Assembly (NCBI GenBank): GCA_031460505.1 | Contig: JAVKTT010000002.1 | Location: 372,001 to 436,000, forward strand | Reading direction: 5' to 3' | DNA length: 64,000 bases | Source: JAAYTL01 sp031460505 | GTDB taxonomy: Bacteria; Bacillota; Clostridia; Tissierellales; Tissierellaceae | Shown here: piece after piece, positions 18,217 to 27,960 of the stretch | Layout: each line of letters starts with the position of its first letter | Numbering within the stretch: the stretch's first letter is position 1 | Notes under the pieces: generated by a model | The model's input: only the letters and a program-made list of their open reading frames with translations | Databases searched by the model: none | What the model was told of the DNA's origin: nothing | Made by a program: the position numbers and the translations under genes

Positions 18217-19599
18217 GTGACAGAAAATAAAATACCTAAAAAATTTTCATATATCATTCTTATAATCACACTTATCACCATTATGACTTGTGTGATTTTT
18301 GACATATTCTTATTCTATGGATTTCTTATAAGTATAATCTTTGCTTTAATTTTACTTAATAAAGTAGGCTTTTCCACAACAGAACTATTAGATATAGTAA
18401 AACGAGGAATAAATGAATATAAATCCTTGTTTCTATTAGTAGCACTGATTGGTGCCATGATATCTATTTGGATGGCTTCTGGAGTCGTACCAACCATGCT
18501 ATATTTAGGGCTCAAATATATGCAAAACACTAATTTTTTATTAGCATCATTTGTTCTTACATCTATTATTGCAATCTTTATGGGCTCAGCATTTGGAACC
18601 ATGAGCAGTATTGGAATTACTTTGTTGGGGTTAGCAACCATATTTGGGATTCCCGATTATATCCTTTTAGGAGCAATTGTATCTGGTGCATTTATAGCAG
18701 ATAAAGCTTCACCATTATCCAGTTCCATTATTCTAACAATGGAAACTGTAAAAACTAACTATAGAGAACTCTTGAAGTCCATGTTACAGACGTTTTTGCC
18801 AACGTATATTCTATCAGCATTTACATATTATTTTATAGGAAGAACATTTGCTATTAGTATTTCAACATTAGAAATAGAAAATTTTATTTCAGCAATTAAT
18901 ACAAACTTTATTATTTCTCCATTATTGCTGCTTTTACCTATAAGTATTATAGTTATGTCATTTTTAGGTGTTAAAATGATTAAAGCAATGTCATTAGCAA
19001 TAATTGCAGGAGCAGTTGTTTCTGTTTTCCTTCAGGGATCTAATATTAGTGATATTATTGCTGCAATAATAAGTGGATATAGTGTAAATACAAACTCTGA
19101 TCAATTGAATGCAATATTGGTTAGTGGTGGTATGCTATCAATGGTACCTGTAATACTCATCATTGCAGGTGCAACAAGTATGAGTAATTTGTTTCAGGAA
19201 ACAAATCTTATGAATCCTATAATTGATAGATTAACATCAAGAATTAAATCTAAAAGAAAATTAATTATAAAAACAGGACTGATTAGTAGTATATTAACAA
19301 TTATCAGTGATCAAAGTGTTGGTATTATCTTGCCTGGAAAACTATTAAGTCCTAAGTATAAAGAATTAGAAATTGATAATTCTATTCTAGCTAGGACAAT
19401 TGCTGATACGGGAATAGTAATTACGCCTCTTATTCCATGGAATGTAAATTCATTGTTTATATTATCAACAACAGGAATTGCAAGTAACAGATATGCACCA
19501 TTTGCAGTACTATGCTTCTTGTCACCGATAATCACATTCATTTTTGCTTACATATATGAGCTAAAAAACAAGGTAACTGAAACACTAAACCTATACTAA
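18217..19599 (+). CDS. NhaC-family Na+/H+ antiporter
   Basis: This 460-residue integral membrane protein of the Na_H_antiporter (PF03553) family has about 11-12 hydrophobic segments and the family signatures SAFGTMSSIGITLLG, DKASPLSSS (about 190) and DTGIVITPLIPWN near the C-terminus. Such proteins exchange Na+ for protons or for organic acids such as malate and lactate. The start is a GTG at 18217, six bases after AGGAGGA. The longer open frame upstream carries an unrelated hydrophobic stretch and no site. A second antiporter gene follows on the same strand 76 bases later. The substrate cannot be assigned. Confidence 0.85.
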   Translation: MTENKIPKKFSYIILIITLITIMTCVIFDIFLFYGFLISIIFALILLNKVGFSTTELLDIVKRGINEYKSLFLLVALIGAMISIWMASGVVPTMLYLGLKYMQNTNFLLASFVLTSIIAIFMGSAFGTMSSIGITLLGLATIFGIPDYILLGAIVSGAFIADKASPLSSSIILTMETVKTNYRELLKSMLQTFLPTYILSAFTYYFIGRTFAISISTLEIENFISAINTNFIISPLLLLLPISIIVMSFLGVKMIKAMSLAIIAGAVVSVFLQGSNISDIIAAIISGYSVNTNSDQLNAILVSGGMLSMVPVILIIAGATSMSNLFQETNLMNPIIDRLTSRIKSKRKLIIKTGLISSILTIISDQSVGIILPGKLLSPKYKELEIDNSILARTIADTGIVITPLIPWNVNSLFILSTTGIASNRYAPFAVLCFLSPIITFIFAYIYELKNKVTETLNLY

Positions 19600-19675
19600 A
19601 TTTTCCATCTAGACAAATGAATAAAAGGTGGTATAATCATTTTAAAAACTAAATATAGGGAGAGTTGTATGTTAA

Positions 19676-21298
19676 ATGAATTTAGAAAAAGACGAACATG
19701 AAAATGACGAAGAAGAACAGCGTGAGCATTCACTTGTAATGGAAACTCAAGCTGAAGACATTATGGCTACGATTGAATATGCTAGTAGTTTTGATACAAT
19801 TTCTAAACGATCAAAGTATAGAAATATTATCCAATACGCTATTTTAGCTATTATTTTTACAGTCATCACACTAATTACCCCTCGATTAATTGAGGATTAT
19901 CCAATTATTTCTGCCATTCCTGCTTTGTTTATCTTGGTTTATATCTTTATAACAAAGCGAATATTTGAATCCTTAACTTTAGGAATAATACTAGGGTTCT
20001 TAATGGCATATCAAGGCCAGTTCTTTTATGAGATGAATAACTCCCTAATAGATAACCTAACCAGTGTAGATACAGCTTGGTTGTTTGTTGTCTGTGGTTT
20101 AATGGGAAGTTTCGTAGCTTTAATTGAACGAGCTGGTGGAGTTTATGCATTTGGTAATTGGGTAGCCAAACGTGCTCGCACTAGAAAAGCAACTCTATTA
20201 TGGACTTGGATTTTGGGTTTATTTATCTTTATTGATGACTATCTAAATTCATTAACAGTAGGAAGTTGTATGGCTCCTTTAACTGATAAACACAAAGTAT
20301 CCAGAGAATACTTAGCCTACATTGTAGACTCAACCGCAGCTCCAGATACTGTTTTAATTCCGGTATCCACATGGGCTGTTTTCATCGCTGGATTATATAA
20401 TGAAACCATTACATCAACAATGAAACTTTCAGCAACTGATCCATTTGTTCAAAAATATGGTGATGGCTTATCTGTTTTCATTGGAACAATACCTTTTAAC
20501 TTTTATGCATGGTTTTGTTTAATTATGGTTCCTTTAACCATCTTTGGAGTCATTCCCTTATTTGGTAAAATGAAAAAGGCAGAAGAAAGAGCTAGAAACA
20601 CAGGGGTGCTTGCCCCTCCTGGAAGCGAAAAGATTGATATACGCGCTGGAGAAGTTGTATTAGAACATAAAAATGCTAAGGTCATGAATTTCTTTGTACC
20701 AATAATTGTTCTAATTGCTACCACTGTCTACTTTGATATTGATTTACAATATGGTGTACTTACAACCCTTGGGTTTATGTTTGTATTCTATCTAGTTCAA
20801 GGCTTAGTAGATGCTGATGAGTTCTTTGACCTAGTAATTAAAGGATTCAAAAATATGTTGATGCCTTTAATTATGGTTGTTTTGGCTTATATGTTTGCTG
20901 ATGGAATTGAAGCACTAGGATTTATGGAATTGATCATAAATACAGTTGAAAGATTAGTAAGTCCTTGGATGTTACCTGCACTGATCTTCTTAGTATTTGG
21001 CATAACAGAGTTTATTATGGGACTTTCTTGGGGAATGTATGCAATTGCAATTCCACTGGTAACTGTTATAAGTTATAGATTGAATATGAATCCATCTATT
21101 GCTATTTCAGCAGTAATCTCTGCAGGTGTTTGGGGAAGCCATATTTGCTTCTATTCTGATGCAACAATTCTCTCATCATCTGCCACAGGCTGTGATAATT
21201 TTGAGCATGCAACATCCCAATTACCATTTGGTATCATTGCTGCCGTTCTTTCATTAATTGCATTTGTTATTACAGGTATTGTTTTATATGGATTTTAA
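19676..21298 (+). CDS. NhaC-family Na+/H+ antiporter with acidic N-terminal extension
   Basis: These 540 residues begin with about 35 very acidic residues (EKDEHENDEEEQREH) before the first membrane segment. About 11-13 helices of the PF03553 antiporter fold follow. The motifs FIDDYLNSLTVGS, DSTAAPDTVLIPVSTW and SAGVWGSHICFYSDATI fit the large NhaC-like subgroup. The extension could be a cytosolic regulatory tail; that is inference. A GGGAGAG site lies about 11 bases before the ATG, a little far. It probably shares a transcript with the antiporter gene just upstream and ends in a strong terminator. Confidence 0.85.
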   Translation: MNLEKDEHENDEEEQREHSLVMETQAEDIMATIEYASSFDTISKRSKYRNIIQYAILAIIFTVITLITPRLIEDYPIISAIPALFILVYIFITKRIFESLTLGIILGFLMAYQGQFFYEMNNSLIDNLTSVDTAWLFVVCGLMGSFVALIERAGGVYAFGNWVAKRARTRKATLLWTWILGLFIFIDDYLNSLTVGSCMAPLTDKHKVSREYLAYIVDSTAAPDTVLIPVSTWAVFIAGLYNETITSTMKLSATDPFVQKYGDGLSVFIGTIPFNFYAWFCLIMVPLTIFGVIPLFGKMKKAEERARNTGVLAPPGSEKIDIRAGEVVLEHKNAKVMNFFVPIIVLIATTVYFDIDLQYGVLTTLGFMFVFYLVQGLVDADEFFDLVIKGFKNMLMPLIMVVLAYMFADGIEALGFMELIINTVERLVSPWMLPALIFLVFGITEFIMGLSWGMYAIAIPLVTVISYRLNMNPSIAISAVISAGVWGSHICFYSDATILSSSATGCDNFEHATSQLPFGIIAAVLSLIAFVITGIVLYGF

Positions 21299-21320
21299 TA
21301 TTACAAAATACAAAAAATAC

Positions 21321-21344
21321 GAGGATAGCATACTTGCTATCCTC
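21321..21344. terminator. Terminator after the antiporter pair
   Basis: GAGGATAGCA, the loop TACT and TGCTATCCTC form a perfect 10-bp stem. A-rich and T-rich flanks on the two sides suit either the plus-strand antiporter gene or the minus-strand HAD gene. Confidence 0.8.
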
Positions 21345-21375
21345 TAGTTATTAAATAATTACTATCGCCCACACT

Positions 21376-22215
21376 CTATATACTTAAACCTAAAAGCCTC
21401 TTAAGTTCAAAAGCAACGCCTGATTGATTATTATCCTTTTTACTTACTATATCTGCAACTTCCTTTACTAATTGACTTCCATTCTTCATAGCAATACCAA
21501 GTCCAGCATTCATAATCATCTCAATATCATTGTTGTTATCCCCTATAGCTATTATCTCATTTGCTTCTATCCCTAATGAAGTAGCGTATTTAATTAAAGT
21601 ATTCCATTTAGTTCCTGTAGGATTCATGACTTCAAGTAAAGCTTCAGCTTGAGTTGCATGCTCCATTACATGGGAATTAAACTTATTTGGATACTTTTCA
21701 CTTAAATATAAATGAAAATCCATTAATTTATCAAAATTATCTGGGTAGACAAAAGCTAAAACTTTATCTAAGTTTTCTTCTAGATTATCTTCTATTATTT
21801 TAATTCTTAATAAATTATTTCTGGCTTTCATATGACTTTCAGTAGGATAATGGTTCTTACCAAGTAAACAATCGTATCCTTCATCAAAATAGTCAGCATG
21901 AATAAAAGGATATAACCCCCTAGATATTCCTTCACGCAATATTATTTTTGAGTCTTTAGAATCCAAATAATTCGTAAATAATACCCTATCGTCTATAGCA
22001 TCTCGGACAATATTTCCATTGTTACAAATATATATTAGATGTTCTTTTATATTATCAGTTAGAACTCTAGCAGAATAATAACTCCTACCAGTTGCAATTA
22101 CTATTTCATAACCTTTATCTATAAGAAGATGGATTAAATCTAAGTTTTCTTTTGTAATGGTTTTCTCATCAGTTAATAGAGTACCATCTAAATCTAGAGC
22201 TACTAATTTATACAA
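21376..22215 (-). CDS. Cof-type HAD-superfamily phosphatase
   Basis: This 279-residue hydrolase of the HAD IIB (Cof) subfamily dephosphorylates sugar phosphates or nucleotides such as FMN. The nucleophile and acid are Asp8 and Asp10 in ALDLDGTLL. Motif II is VIATGRSYYSA, and motif IV is AIGDNNNDIEM near residue 225. The C2 cap lies between. The start is a TTG eight bases after AGGAGTG, with no ATG in a better place. It follows the nitrilase gene by only 4 bases, so the two are co-transcribed. The physiological substrate is not predictable. Confidence 0.88.
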   Translation of the reverse strand: MYKLVALDLDGTLLTDEKTITKENLDLIHLLIDKGYEIVIATGRSYYSARVLTDNIKEHLIYICNNGNIVRDAIDDRVLFTNYLDSKDSKIILREGISRGLYPFIHADYFDEGYDCLLGKNHYPTESHMKARNNLLRIKIIEDNLEENLDKVLAFVYPDNFDKLMDFHLYLSEKYPNKFNSHVMEHATQAEALLEVMNPTGTKWNTLIKYATSLGIEANEIIAIGDNNNDIEMIMNAGLGIAMKNGSQLVKEVADIVSKKDNNQSGVAFELKRLLGLSI

Positions 22216-22219
22216 ATAA

Positions 22220-23140
22220 TCACTCCTTTACATTCAACTCCAATACATCAGGTCTAGCATAATGTCCGCATACATCAAATTCCATACGACTCATCGGTAC
22301 CTTTTGCATATCAAGTTCAGCATAGATTATCTCTTCTCTATCCCATACAGGCTCAGTAACATAATGTCCATAAGGATCTACGATACAACTACCGCCCCTA
22401 CATACTACATCATTTAGCTTATCAATTTCATCTTTACAATGAAGGTTATCTGGATACATATCCTTTGTAAAATACATATCACAATTTATAAAATATACAT
22501 GTCCCTCTATGGCAATATGGCGAATAGTAGCCTGCCATTCTTCGTTATCATTTGTATTAGGTGCTAGATATATTGTGATGCCTTTTTCATACAAAGCAAC
22601 CCTAGCTAGCGGCATATAACTTTCCCAGCAAATTAAGCTGCCCATAGGGCCCCAAGGTGTTTCTTCAACTGGGAAATATCCTTGATTCGCATCACCCCAT
22701 ACAACTCTTTCTGATCCAGTTGGTTTTAATTTTCGATGACATGAAAGAAGTTCCCCTGTTGGAGAAAATATCAAGTTAGAATTATATAAAGTTGCAGTAT
22801 TTATATCACGCTCTGATACCCCGATGCTAAGGTAAGCATTTGCCTCCTTAGCAGCTTTACCTAAAGCTTCAGTTTCAGGACCTGGAACCACAATTGAATT
22901 ATCATAGTATAATTTCCAATCTTTTCTTCCATCAGCATTTCTACTACCTACTGTAAAACCAAAAGTCATACCATATGGGTATCCAGGAATGAACAACTCT
23001 GGAAACACTATTAACTCTACTTGGTTTTTTGAAGCCTCTTTTATCAATGTAATAGCCTTATCAGTGCTAGCAGCACTATCAAACATTACTGGAGCAGCTT
23101 GTACAACTGCAATCTTGCAAGTATCTTTTAAATCTTTCAT
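22220..23140 (-). CDS. Nitrilase (carbon-nitrogen hydrolase superfamily)
   Basis: This 306-residue cytosolic enzyme has the Glu-Lys-Cys triad of the nitrilase superfamily: Glu48 in FPELFIPGYPYG, Lys137 in HRKLKPTG and Cys171 in ICWESYMPL. The CWE-x-YMP motif and the length are those of true nitrilases, which hydrolyse nitriles to acids and ammonia, rather than amidases. GGAGGTATACATACT precedes the ATG. It is first in a two-gene operon with the HAD phosphatase. The natural substrate is unknown. Confidence 0.88.
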   Translation of the reverse strand: MKDLKDTCKIAVVQAAPVMFDSAASTDKAITLIKEASKNQVELIVFPELFIPGYPYGMTFGFTVGSRNADGRKDWKLYYDNSIVVPGPETEALGKAAKEANAYLSIGVSERDINTATLYNSNLIFSPTGELLSCHRKLKPTGSERVVWGDANQGYFPVEETPWGPMGSLICWESYMPLARVALYEKGITIYLAPNTNDNEEWQATIRHIAIEGHVYFINCDMYFTKDMYPDNLHCKDEIDKLNDVVCRGGSCIVDPYGHYVTEPVWDREEIIYAELDMQKVPMSRMEFDVCGHYARPDVLELNVKE

Positions 23141-23230
23141 AGTATGTATACCTCCAATTGTATAGGTTTATTCTGTTGATTAAATTTTACCACATATTGG
23201 GGAGTTTTGACATTAGGTATTATTTATAAC

Positions 23231-23270
23231 AACAAAAAATTCCAGTGTTAAATAAATAAGTCACTGGAAT
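23231..23270 (-). terminator. Terminator downstream of the 25-residue peptide gene
   Basis: On the minus strand ATTCCAGTG and CACTGGAAT form a 9-bp stem with a 14-base loop, followed directly by TTTTTT. It lies 70 bases after the stop of the tiny membrane peptide frame and faces no other gene end, so it implies a small separate transcript. Confidence 0.8.
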
Positions 23271-23339
23271 ATATGTCACAATTGCATATTAAATTATCAT
23301 ATTTTGCTACTCTCTATATGTTCTTACTTATTATATTCA

Positions 23340-23417
23340 TTAAACAAAAGCAAGCAATACAAGGAAAATAAAACATGAAAGCAACAAAAGAACAAAACTA
23401 ACTGACTCAATCTTCAT
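23340..23417 (-). CDS. Tiny single-helix membrane peptide (25 residues)
   Basis: The frame begins ATG about 6 bases after GGGGTGG and encodes MKIESVSFVLLLLSCFIFLV plus LAFV-type residues, ending in TAA. After five residues it is one continuous hydrophobic helix. A strong terminator follows 70 bases later, so a transcript of about 200 bases carrying only this peptide is plausible. Possible identities are a type I toxin-like peptide or a small subunit of a membrane complex. No antisense promoter was identified, so toxin status is only a hypothesis. Confidence 0.45.
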   Translation of the reverse strand: MKIESVSFVLLLLSCFIFLVLLAFV

Positions 23418-23553
23418 ACCATCCACCCCTTGATTCATACAACTATATATCCATTATTTATCTAGTCTATTAGGATATATTTAAAATAACTGCTTATCTC
23501 TAAAAATTATTATACCATATATTTCCATAATATTGTGTAATAGTTTCACTCCC

Positions 23554-26349
23554 CTAATGTTCAGCGAAAAAATTTTCACGGCCTTGCTGTTTAGCTAAAA
23601 TTGAGAGCATTTCTTCTACGTATACAATCCCTTTATCATGCATACCTAAATCTTCATATGCATCTACTATTAGATTTAGGTTTTTTAAAGCATCAGGATA
23701 ATCAGCACCCAATTCATTCTTTAATGACTCATGAGCTTTTAGCATTATTTTTAGAGCTTCATCATACTTTTCTAGCATATAATAGGCGCTTCTTAGGTTA
23801 ATTAAAGCTTGCTTTGTATCATCATTTCCCTCTCCGAATAAACTGCTCAGCTGTGAATATACGGTTTCGTATATACCTTCTGCATCAGAGTATTTACCAA
23901 GATATAAATATGAATTTCCTATCTCTTCATATGCCTTTATAGTTTCTATATTGCCTTCCCCAAATTCAGCTAATTTATCTTTATAGGCTTTTAGGCTTGT
24001 ATTTACTCTCTCATTATATTTAGTCAACAAATCCTTTGACTTATTCATATTCTTCTTAACTCTATCAACTCTTGGGTTGTCTACTCCATAATCTTCCTTA
24101 TACTTCTCATATACTGATTGATAAACATTTAGAGCTTCCTCATACATACTATAAGAATAATACGAATACCCTAAATCTTCATAACAACTTATAGTTAGAG
24201 GATGATCTTCACCTAACTTTTTATAACACTTTTCATAAATTTCTTTCCTCATATTTAGCCCACATATTTTATGTGAATCTATTTCATAATTAAACGCTAG
24301 TTTTCTCAGTACTATTAATGTTTGTGGATGATCCTCTCCAAGATAGTCTTTATGAATATTATAAGCTTCAATTAATAGTGTATAAGCTTCTTCATAATGT
24401 TCAGCTTTTTTATAGTAACCACCTAAAGTTTGCATTGCTTTAAGAGTAAATGCATTTTCATTTCCAAGTTGATCTCTATACTGTTTGTATGCCTCTTTAC
24501 CTGCTAAAATAGCATTATCCATTTCATTAACTGATGAATATGCTCTACCTAGATTATATAATGCTTTAATTCTGGATAGATCAGATTCTTCAAGTAATTC
24601 TTTTATTTCTTCATATATTTCTTTTCTTATTTCTAAAGCCTGTTTTTTATCTCCTAATTTCGAGACTATTGAAGCCTTAGTACTTTCATATTCTAATATC
24701 TCTAGTTTACTTAAGCCTACTTGATTATAATAAGATGAACACTCTGTTATAATTTTATTTGCTTGTTGTAACTCTCCTATACCTTTCAGATACTCAGCAT
24801 AATAGTATGATGTGATTACATATACGCTACTACCCTTGTACTCTTGAACTAATTTCCAAAGTGGTTCTAATATACGGCGTACAGTATTATGATCATAATC
24901 TACAATATACGAGATTAGATCATCCTTTATGGTCTTTACTATTTCATATAGCCCCTCTTCTTTTTCGTATATACCATTTACTTTTATTCTTCTTAAGATA
25001 AGTTTTAATCTATCATTCTTGGAAATTTTATTGTTATTTAATTGATCCTTAATATATTTTATGAATTTTAATCTAATTAATTTGGGACATATTTGATTTA
25101 GTACTTCTTCAACCTTCTTATGTATATAATATGTTGTATTATCTTCTGTTATTATGAAAGATAGGCCTACCATCTTATCATATGAGGTTGCTGATATTTT
25201 AAATATATCACTTAAATCTAATATCTCTTCGTCATCCCATGATCCTAAGCATGCTAATATATGAACAAGGTCCTTCTCCTCATCATTCATATATAAAAGA
25301 AACCTTTGTGCTAGGTCTGCAAACTCACCTTCAAAGTCTTCTAGTTTTGGTTCTCCACCTTGGTTTTTGATAGTCCAGTCTATATCTACACATAAATCCA
25401 AATGTAATGGCAGTCCCTTTGTTATTTTAAATATATCTTCATGGAAGTGTTCATCTACCATGGCATTCTTTAAAAAATAGGAAGAATCCTCTAATGACAA
25501 ATCGCCTAATTTATGTTGCTCAATGTCTATTTGGATTGACTGATTGTTATCAATTTTCCATTTTAACATGTCACGTCCTGAGATTACCCAAAGTATACCA
25601 GGATTATTTGTGATTATGCCTTTTCGTAACCATTCATCATTTGACAGGAAATATCCGGCTGAATTAAGCTCTTTGATTAGTTTCTCGTAGGTTTCTAAGA
25701 AAAACACAAATGGGTAATTACAACTTTCAAGATTCCTTTTTAAATCCATAGCAAAGTAATATGATAACTTGTCCTTAAGTTCTCGCTGTTCATAGGACTG
25801 AATTAATTTTATTTCTTTCTTATTTTCATAATTAAAACCGATTTTTATTAATTTTGCTATCCCTGCATCTAATGCTTTAATGGTCTTGATGACATTACCT
25901 AAGTAAGTATTATCTATAATAGGTCCCAAAATATCTTCTATTTCACTATTTATTGGTAAAATTTTATTATCGCCTGGTTTTTCAATCTTTTCTCCTTTTA
26001 AGGCATGATAGTAATAGAGAGCAATTTCTGTTAGATCAAATGAAAAATTATAATCCATTTTTAATGAATATATAATTTTATACAATACTTTATGTACTTC
26101 TATCTCAGTTTCAAAGTCAAAATATACAAATTTTGCATATGGTTCTTTTTCTCTTAATTCTTTTCTTAATTGTGATGTTAATCTAGACTTTCCTATGCCG
26201 CCAATTCCATAATAGTTTAGTACCTTCACCTTGTTTTGGTTATTGTTATCCTTCATATAATTAAAAGCAGCCCAAAATGCATCTCTTGATTCTTTACGAT
26301 CAGTGAATACCTTTACTGCTTTATATTCACGATTATAGTCATTTGTCAT
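23554..26349 (-). CDS. STAND-like NTPase with C-terminal TPR repeats
   Basis: A 931-residue cytosolic protein. The N-terminal NTPase module has Walker A GIGGIGKS at 48-55, preceded by VKVLNYY, and a Walker B-like FVFFLETYEKL near 250. A winged-helix-like middle part follows, then about 400 residues of tetratricopeptide repeats of the kinesin-light-chain type (EAYTLLIEAYNIHKDYLGED and similar units about 42 residues apart). This is the STAND layout used by signalling regulators and by some phage-sensing immune proteins. No separate effector domain is visible. The ATG at 26349 follows GGAGGGAC. A longer frame would have to run through the upstream terminator hairpin. Ligand and role are unknown. 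Confidence 0.75.
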   Translation of the reverse strand: MTNDYNREYKAVKVFTDRKESRDAFWAAFNYMKDNNNQNKVKVLNYYGIGGIGKSRLTSQLRKELREKEPYAKFVYFDFETEIEVHKVLYKIIYSLKMDYNFSFDLTEIALYYYHALKGEKIEKPGDNKILPINSEIEDILGPIIDNTYLGNVIKTIKALDAGIAKLIKIGFNYENKKEIKLIQSYEQRELKDKLSYYFAMDLKRNLESCNYPFVFFLETYEKLIKELNSAGYFLSNDEWLRKGIITNNPGILWVISGRDMLKWKIDNNQSIQIDIEQHKLGDLSLEDSSYFLKNAMVDEHFHEDIFKITKGLPLHLDLCVDIDWTIKNQGGEPKLEDFEGEFADLAQRFLLYMNDEEKDLVHILACLGSWDDEEILDLSDIFKISATSYDKMVGLSFIITEDNTTYYIHKKVEEVLNQICPKLIRLKFIKYIKDQLNNNKISKNDRLKLILRRIKVNGIYEKEEGLYEIVKTIKDDLISYIVDYDHNTVRRILEPLWKLVQEYKGSSVYVITSYYYAEYLKGIGELQQANKIITECSSYYNQVGLSKLEILEYESTKASIVSKLGDKKQALEIRKEIYEEIKELLEESDLSRIKALYNLGRAYSSVNEMDNAILAGKEAYKQYRDQLGNENAFTLKAMQTLGGYYKKAEHYEEAYTLLIEAYNIHKDYLGEDHPQTLIVLRKLAFNYEIDSHKICGLNMRKEIYEKCYKKLGEDHPLTISCYEDLGYSYYSYSMYEEALNVYQSVYEKYKEDYGVDNPRVDRVKKNMNKSKDLLTKYNERVNTSLKAYKDKLAEFGEGNIETIKAYEEIGNSYLYLGKYSDAEGIYETVYSQLSSLFGEGNDDTKQALINLRSAYYMLEKYDEALKIMLKAHESLKNELGADYPDALKNLNLIVDAYEDLGMHDKGIVYVEEMLSILAKQQGRENFFAEH

Positions 26350-26445
26350 GAAAGTCCCTCCATTTACTATAGTTTGTCCATTTTCTAAATTATATCTATA
26401 TTCTAACATAACTTTGTTTATATGTGGAGATTGGATGAATAGAAT

Positions 26446-26483
26446 AAACCTATATGTTATTAGATTCAATAACATATAGGTTT
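26446..26483 (-). terminator. Terminator of the NhaC antiporter gene
   Basis: A perfect 16-bp inverted repeat (AAACCTATATGTTATT and its complement, 6-base loop) lies 17 bases after the antiporter stop. It separates that gene from the NTPase-TPR gene and argues against the longer upstream start for the latter. Confidence 0.8.
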
Positions 26484-26499
26484 CATTGGATTTTACTAT

Positions 26500-27960
26500 T
26501 TAGTTTCTCTTTTTTAGCTTAACATCTGGTTCACTAGGAATTTTAAATAAAGGTATATATCTATCTAATCCAGTTAGAGTCAATAATAGTATCGAAACAA
26601 CTGCCACGATAGCCATAAAATTATATCTGATAATATCCGTAGCTACAAACTCATACAGTGGATAAACAGTATTTGCAATTCCTACAAAATACACCACATA
26701 AACATGCCATGGTATTAGTTGTGAACCAAAAACTGCCAATGCATCAGAAAACGTAGCATTTCTTAATGCTAAAGTATACATATCTTCTTCACTAGCTTCA
26801 ATATTTTCTTCAGTAAGTTCTTTTATTATTGGACCTATAGTTACTATCTGTGCCATTTCATCTGATAAGGCAGCATTTCCAATTATGGATAAGATACCAT
26901 TAGCAAACATCAGCTGCCTAACATTTCTAACCAATTTTACAATCAGTTTAGACAGTGGATCAAATGCATGAATTTTACCCATTATACCACCAAATGCTCC
27001 CATCCACATCATCATGATTATGACCCAGGATCCAGCTTCTGTAAATCCATTATATATTAAATCAATAAATCCCATTAAAGAATCCACTGTACCTGCCATA
27101 AGTCCAAAGATCAAGGATGATAATATTCCAACTCCCAGACATATTAAAGTTGGTAAACCTTTAAATGCAACTATCAATACCAATATCAAGGGGATAATCA
27201 TAATTGGAGAAACTCCAGTTTGAACTTGATTCAATAAACTGATGGCAGCAGGACTCTCAACACTTAAATTCTCCCATACGTCTGCAGGAATTTGCTCAAT
27301 AGCATTAGATGCATCTCCTGGTACAGAAGATAGGCCTAAGCTAAATACAACGAATAAAATCGCTGCTGTAATTAAACATAATATAGACCAAACACCTTGG
27401 TGCCTAATCCTATGGATAACTTCAACCCCTTGTATCCCAGAACTAATAACTGTAGTCTCTGATATAAGGCCAATATTATCTCCAAAGCAAGCCCCGCCAG
27501 CTATAGCTCCCAAAGTAATGATTACATCTCCACCAACCATATGATTTAGCCATAGAAATATAGGCGCTGTTGCTGCAAAGGTTCCCCAAGAGGTACCTGT
27601 TGCTACAGATAATATAGAAGTGACCAAAAATGTTGTCACACCTAGGGTTCTAGCAGTGAGACCAAGCTTAAGACTCATATTAATAATAGCTGCCCCTACT
27701 CCAGTTGACATAAATACCTCAGCCATAGCATAGGCAAACATAAGTATAAAGAAAACCAATTGCATACCACTTACATTCTTAATTGCTGAGTCAAGTATAT
27801 CATCGAAGCTGAGCTTTTCTGTTACATTAGCTATTATTGCAGCATAAATAGTTACTATTGGACCTATGACTAAAATATCAAGTCCTAAATCATAAATATT
27901 GTTTCCAATCATCAAACCAGACAATAGAAAAACTGGAGATAATTTAATCAATCCTAACAT
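26500..27960 (-). CDS. NhaC-family Na+/H+ antiporter
   Basis: This 486-residue membrane protein of the PF03553 family has about 12 hydrophobic helices. Recognisable pieces are SVATGTSWGTFAATAPIFLW (about 120-140), GGACFGDNIGLISETT (about 155-170), and the C-terminal NAALSDEMAQIV and DALAVFGSQLIPWH. It is the third antiporter of this family in 10 kb. The ribosome binding site (GTAGGT) is weak. It stands alone between terminators. The exchange partner of Na+ cannot be told from sequence. Confidence 0.85.
   Translation of the reverse strand: MLGLIKLSPVFLLSGLMIGNNIYDLGLDILVIGPIVTIYAAIIANVTEKLSFDDILDSAIKNVSGMQLVFFILMFAYAMAEVFMSTGVGAAIINMSLKLGLTARTLGVTTFLVTSILSVATGTSWGTFAATAPIFLWLNHMVGGDVIITLGAIAGGACFGDNIGLISETTVISSGIQGVEVIHRIRHQGVWSILCLITAAILFVVFSLGLSSVPGDASNAIEQIPADVWENLSVESPAAISLLNQVQTGVSPIMIIPLILVLIVAFKGLPTLICLGVGILSSLIFGLMAGTVDSLMGFIDLIYNGFTEAGSWVIIMMMWMGAFGGIMGKIHAFDPLSKLIVKLVRNVRQLMFANGILSIIGNAALSDEMAQIVTIGPIIKELTEENIEASEEDMYTLALRNATFSDALAVFGSQLIPWHVYVVYFVGIANTVYPLYEFVATDIIRYNFMAIVAVVSILLLTLTGLDRYIPLFKIPSEPDVKLKKRN

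Noticed and set aside
26350..26475. N-terminal extension of the NTPase-TPR protein
   Set aside because: The extra 42 codons run through the terminator hairpin of the upstream antiporter gene and have no ribosome binding site, whereas the ATG at 26349 follows GGAGGGAC.
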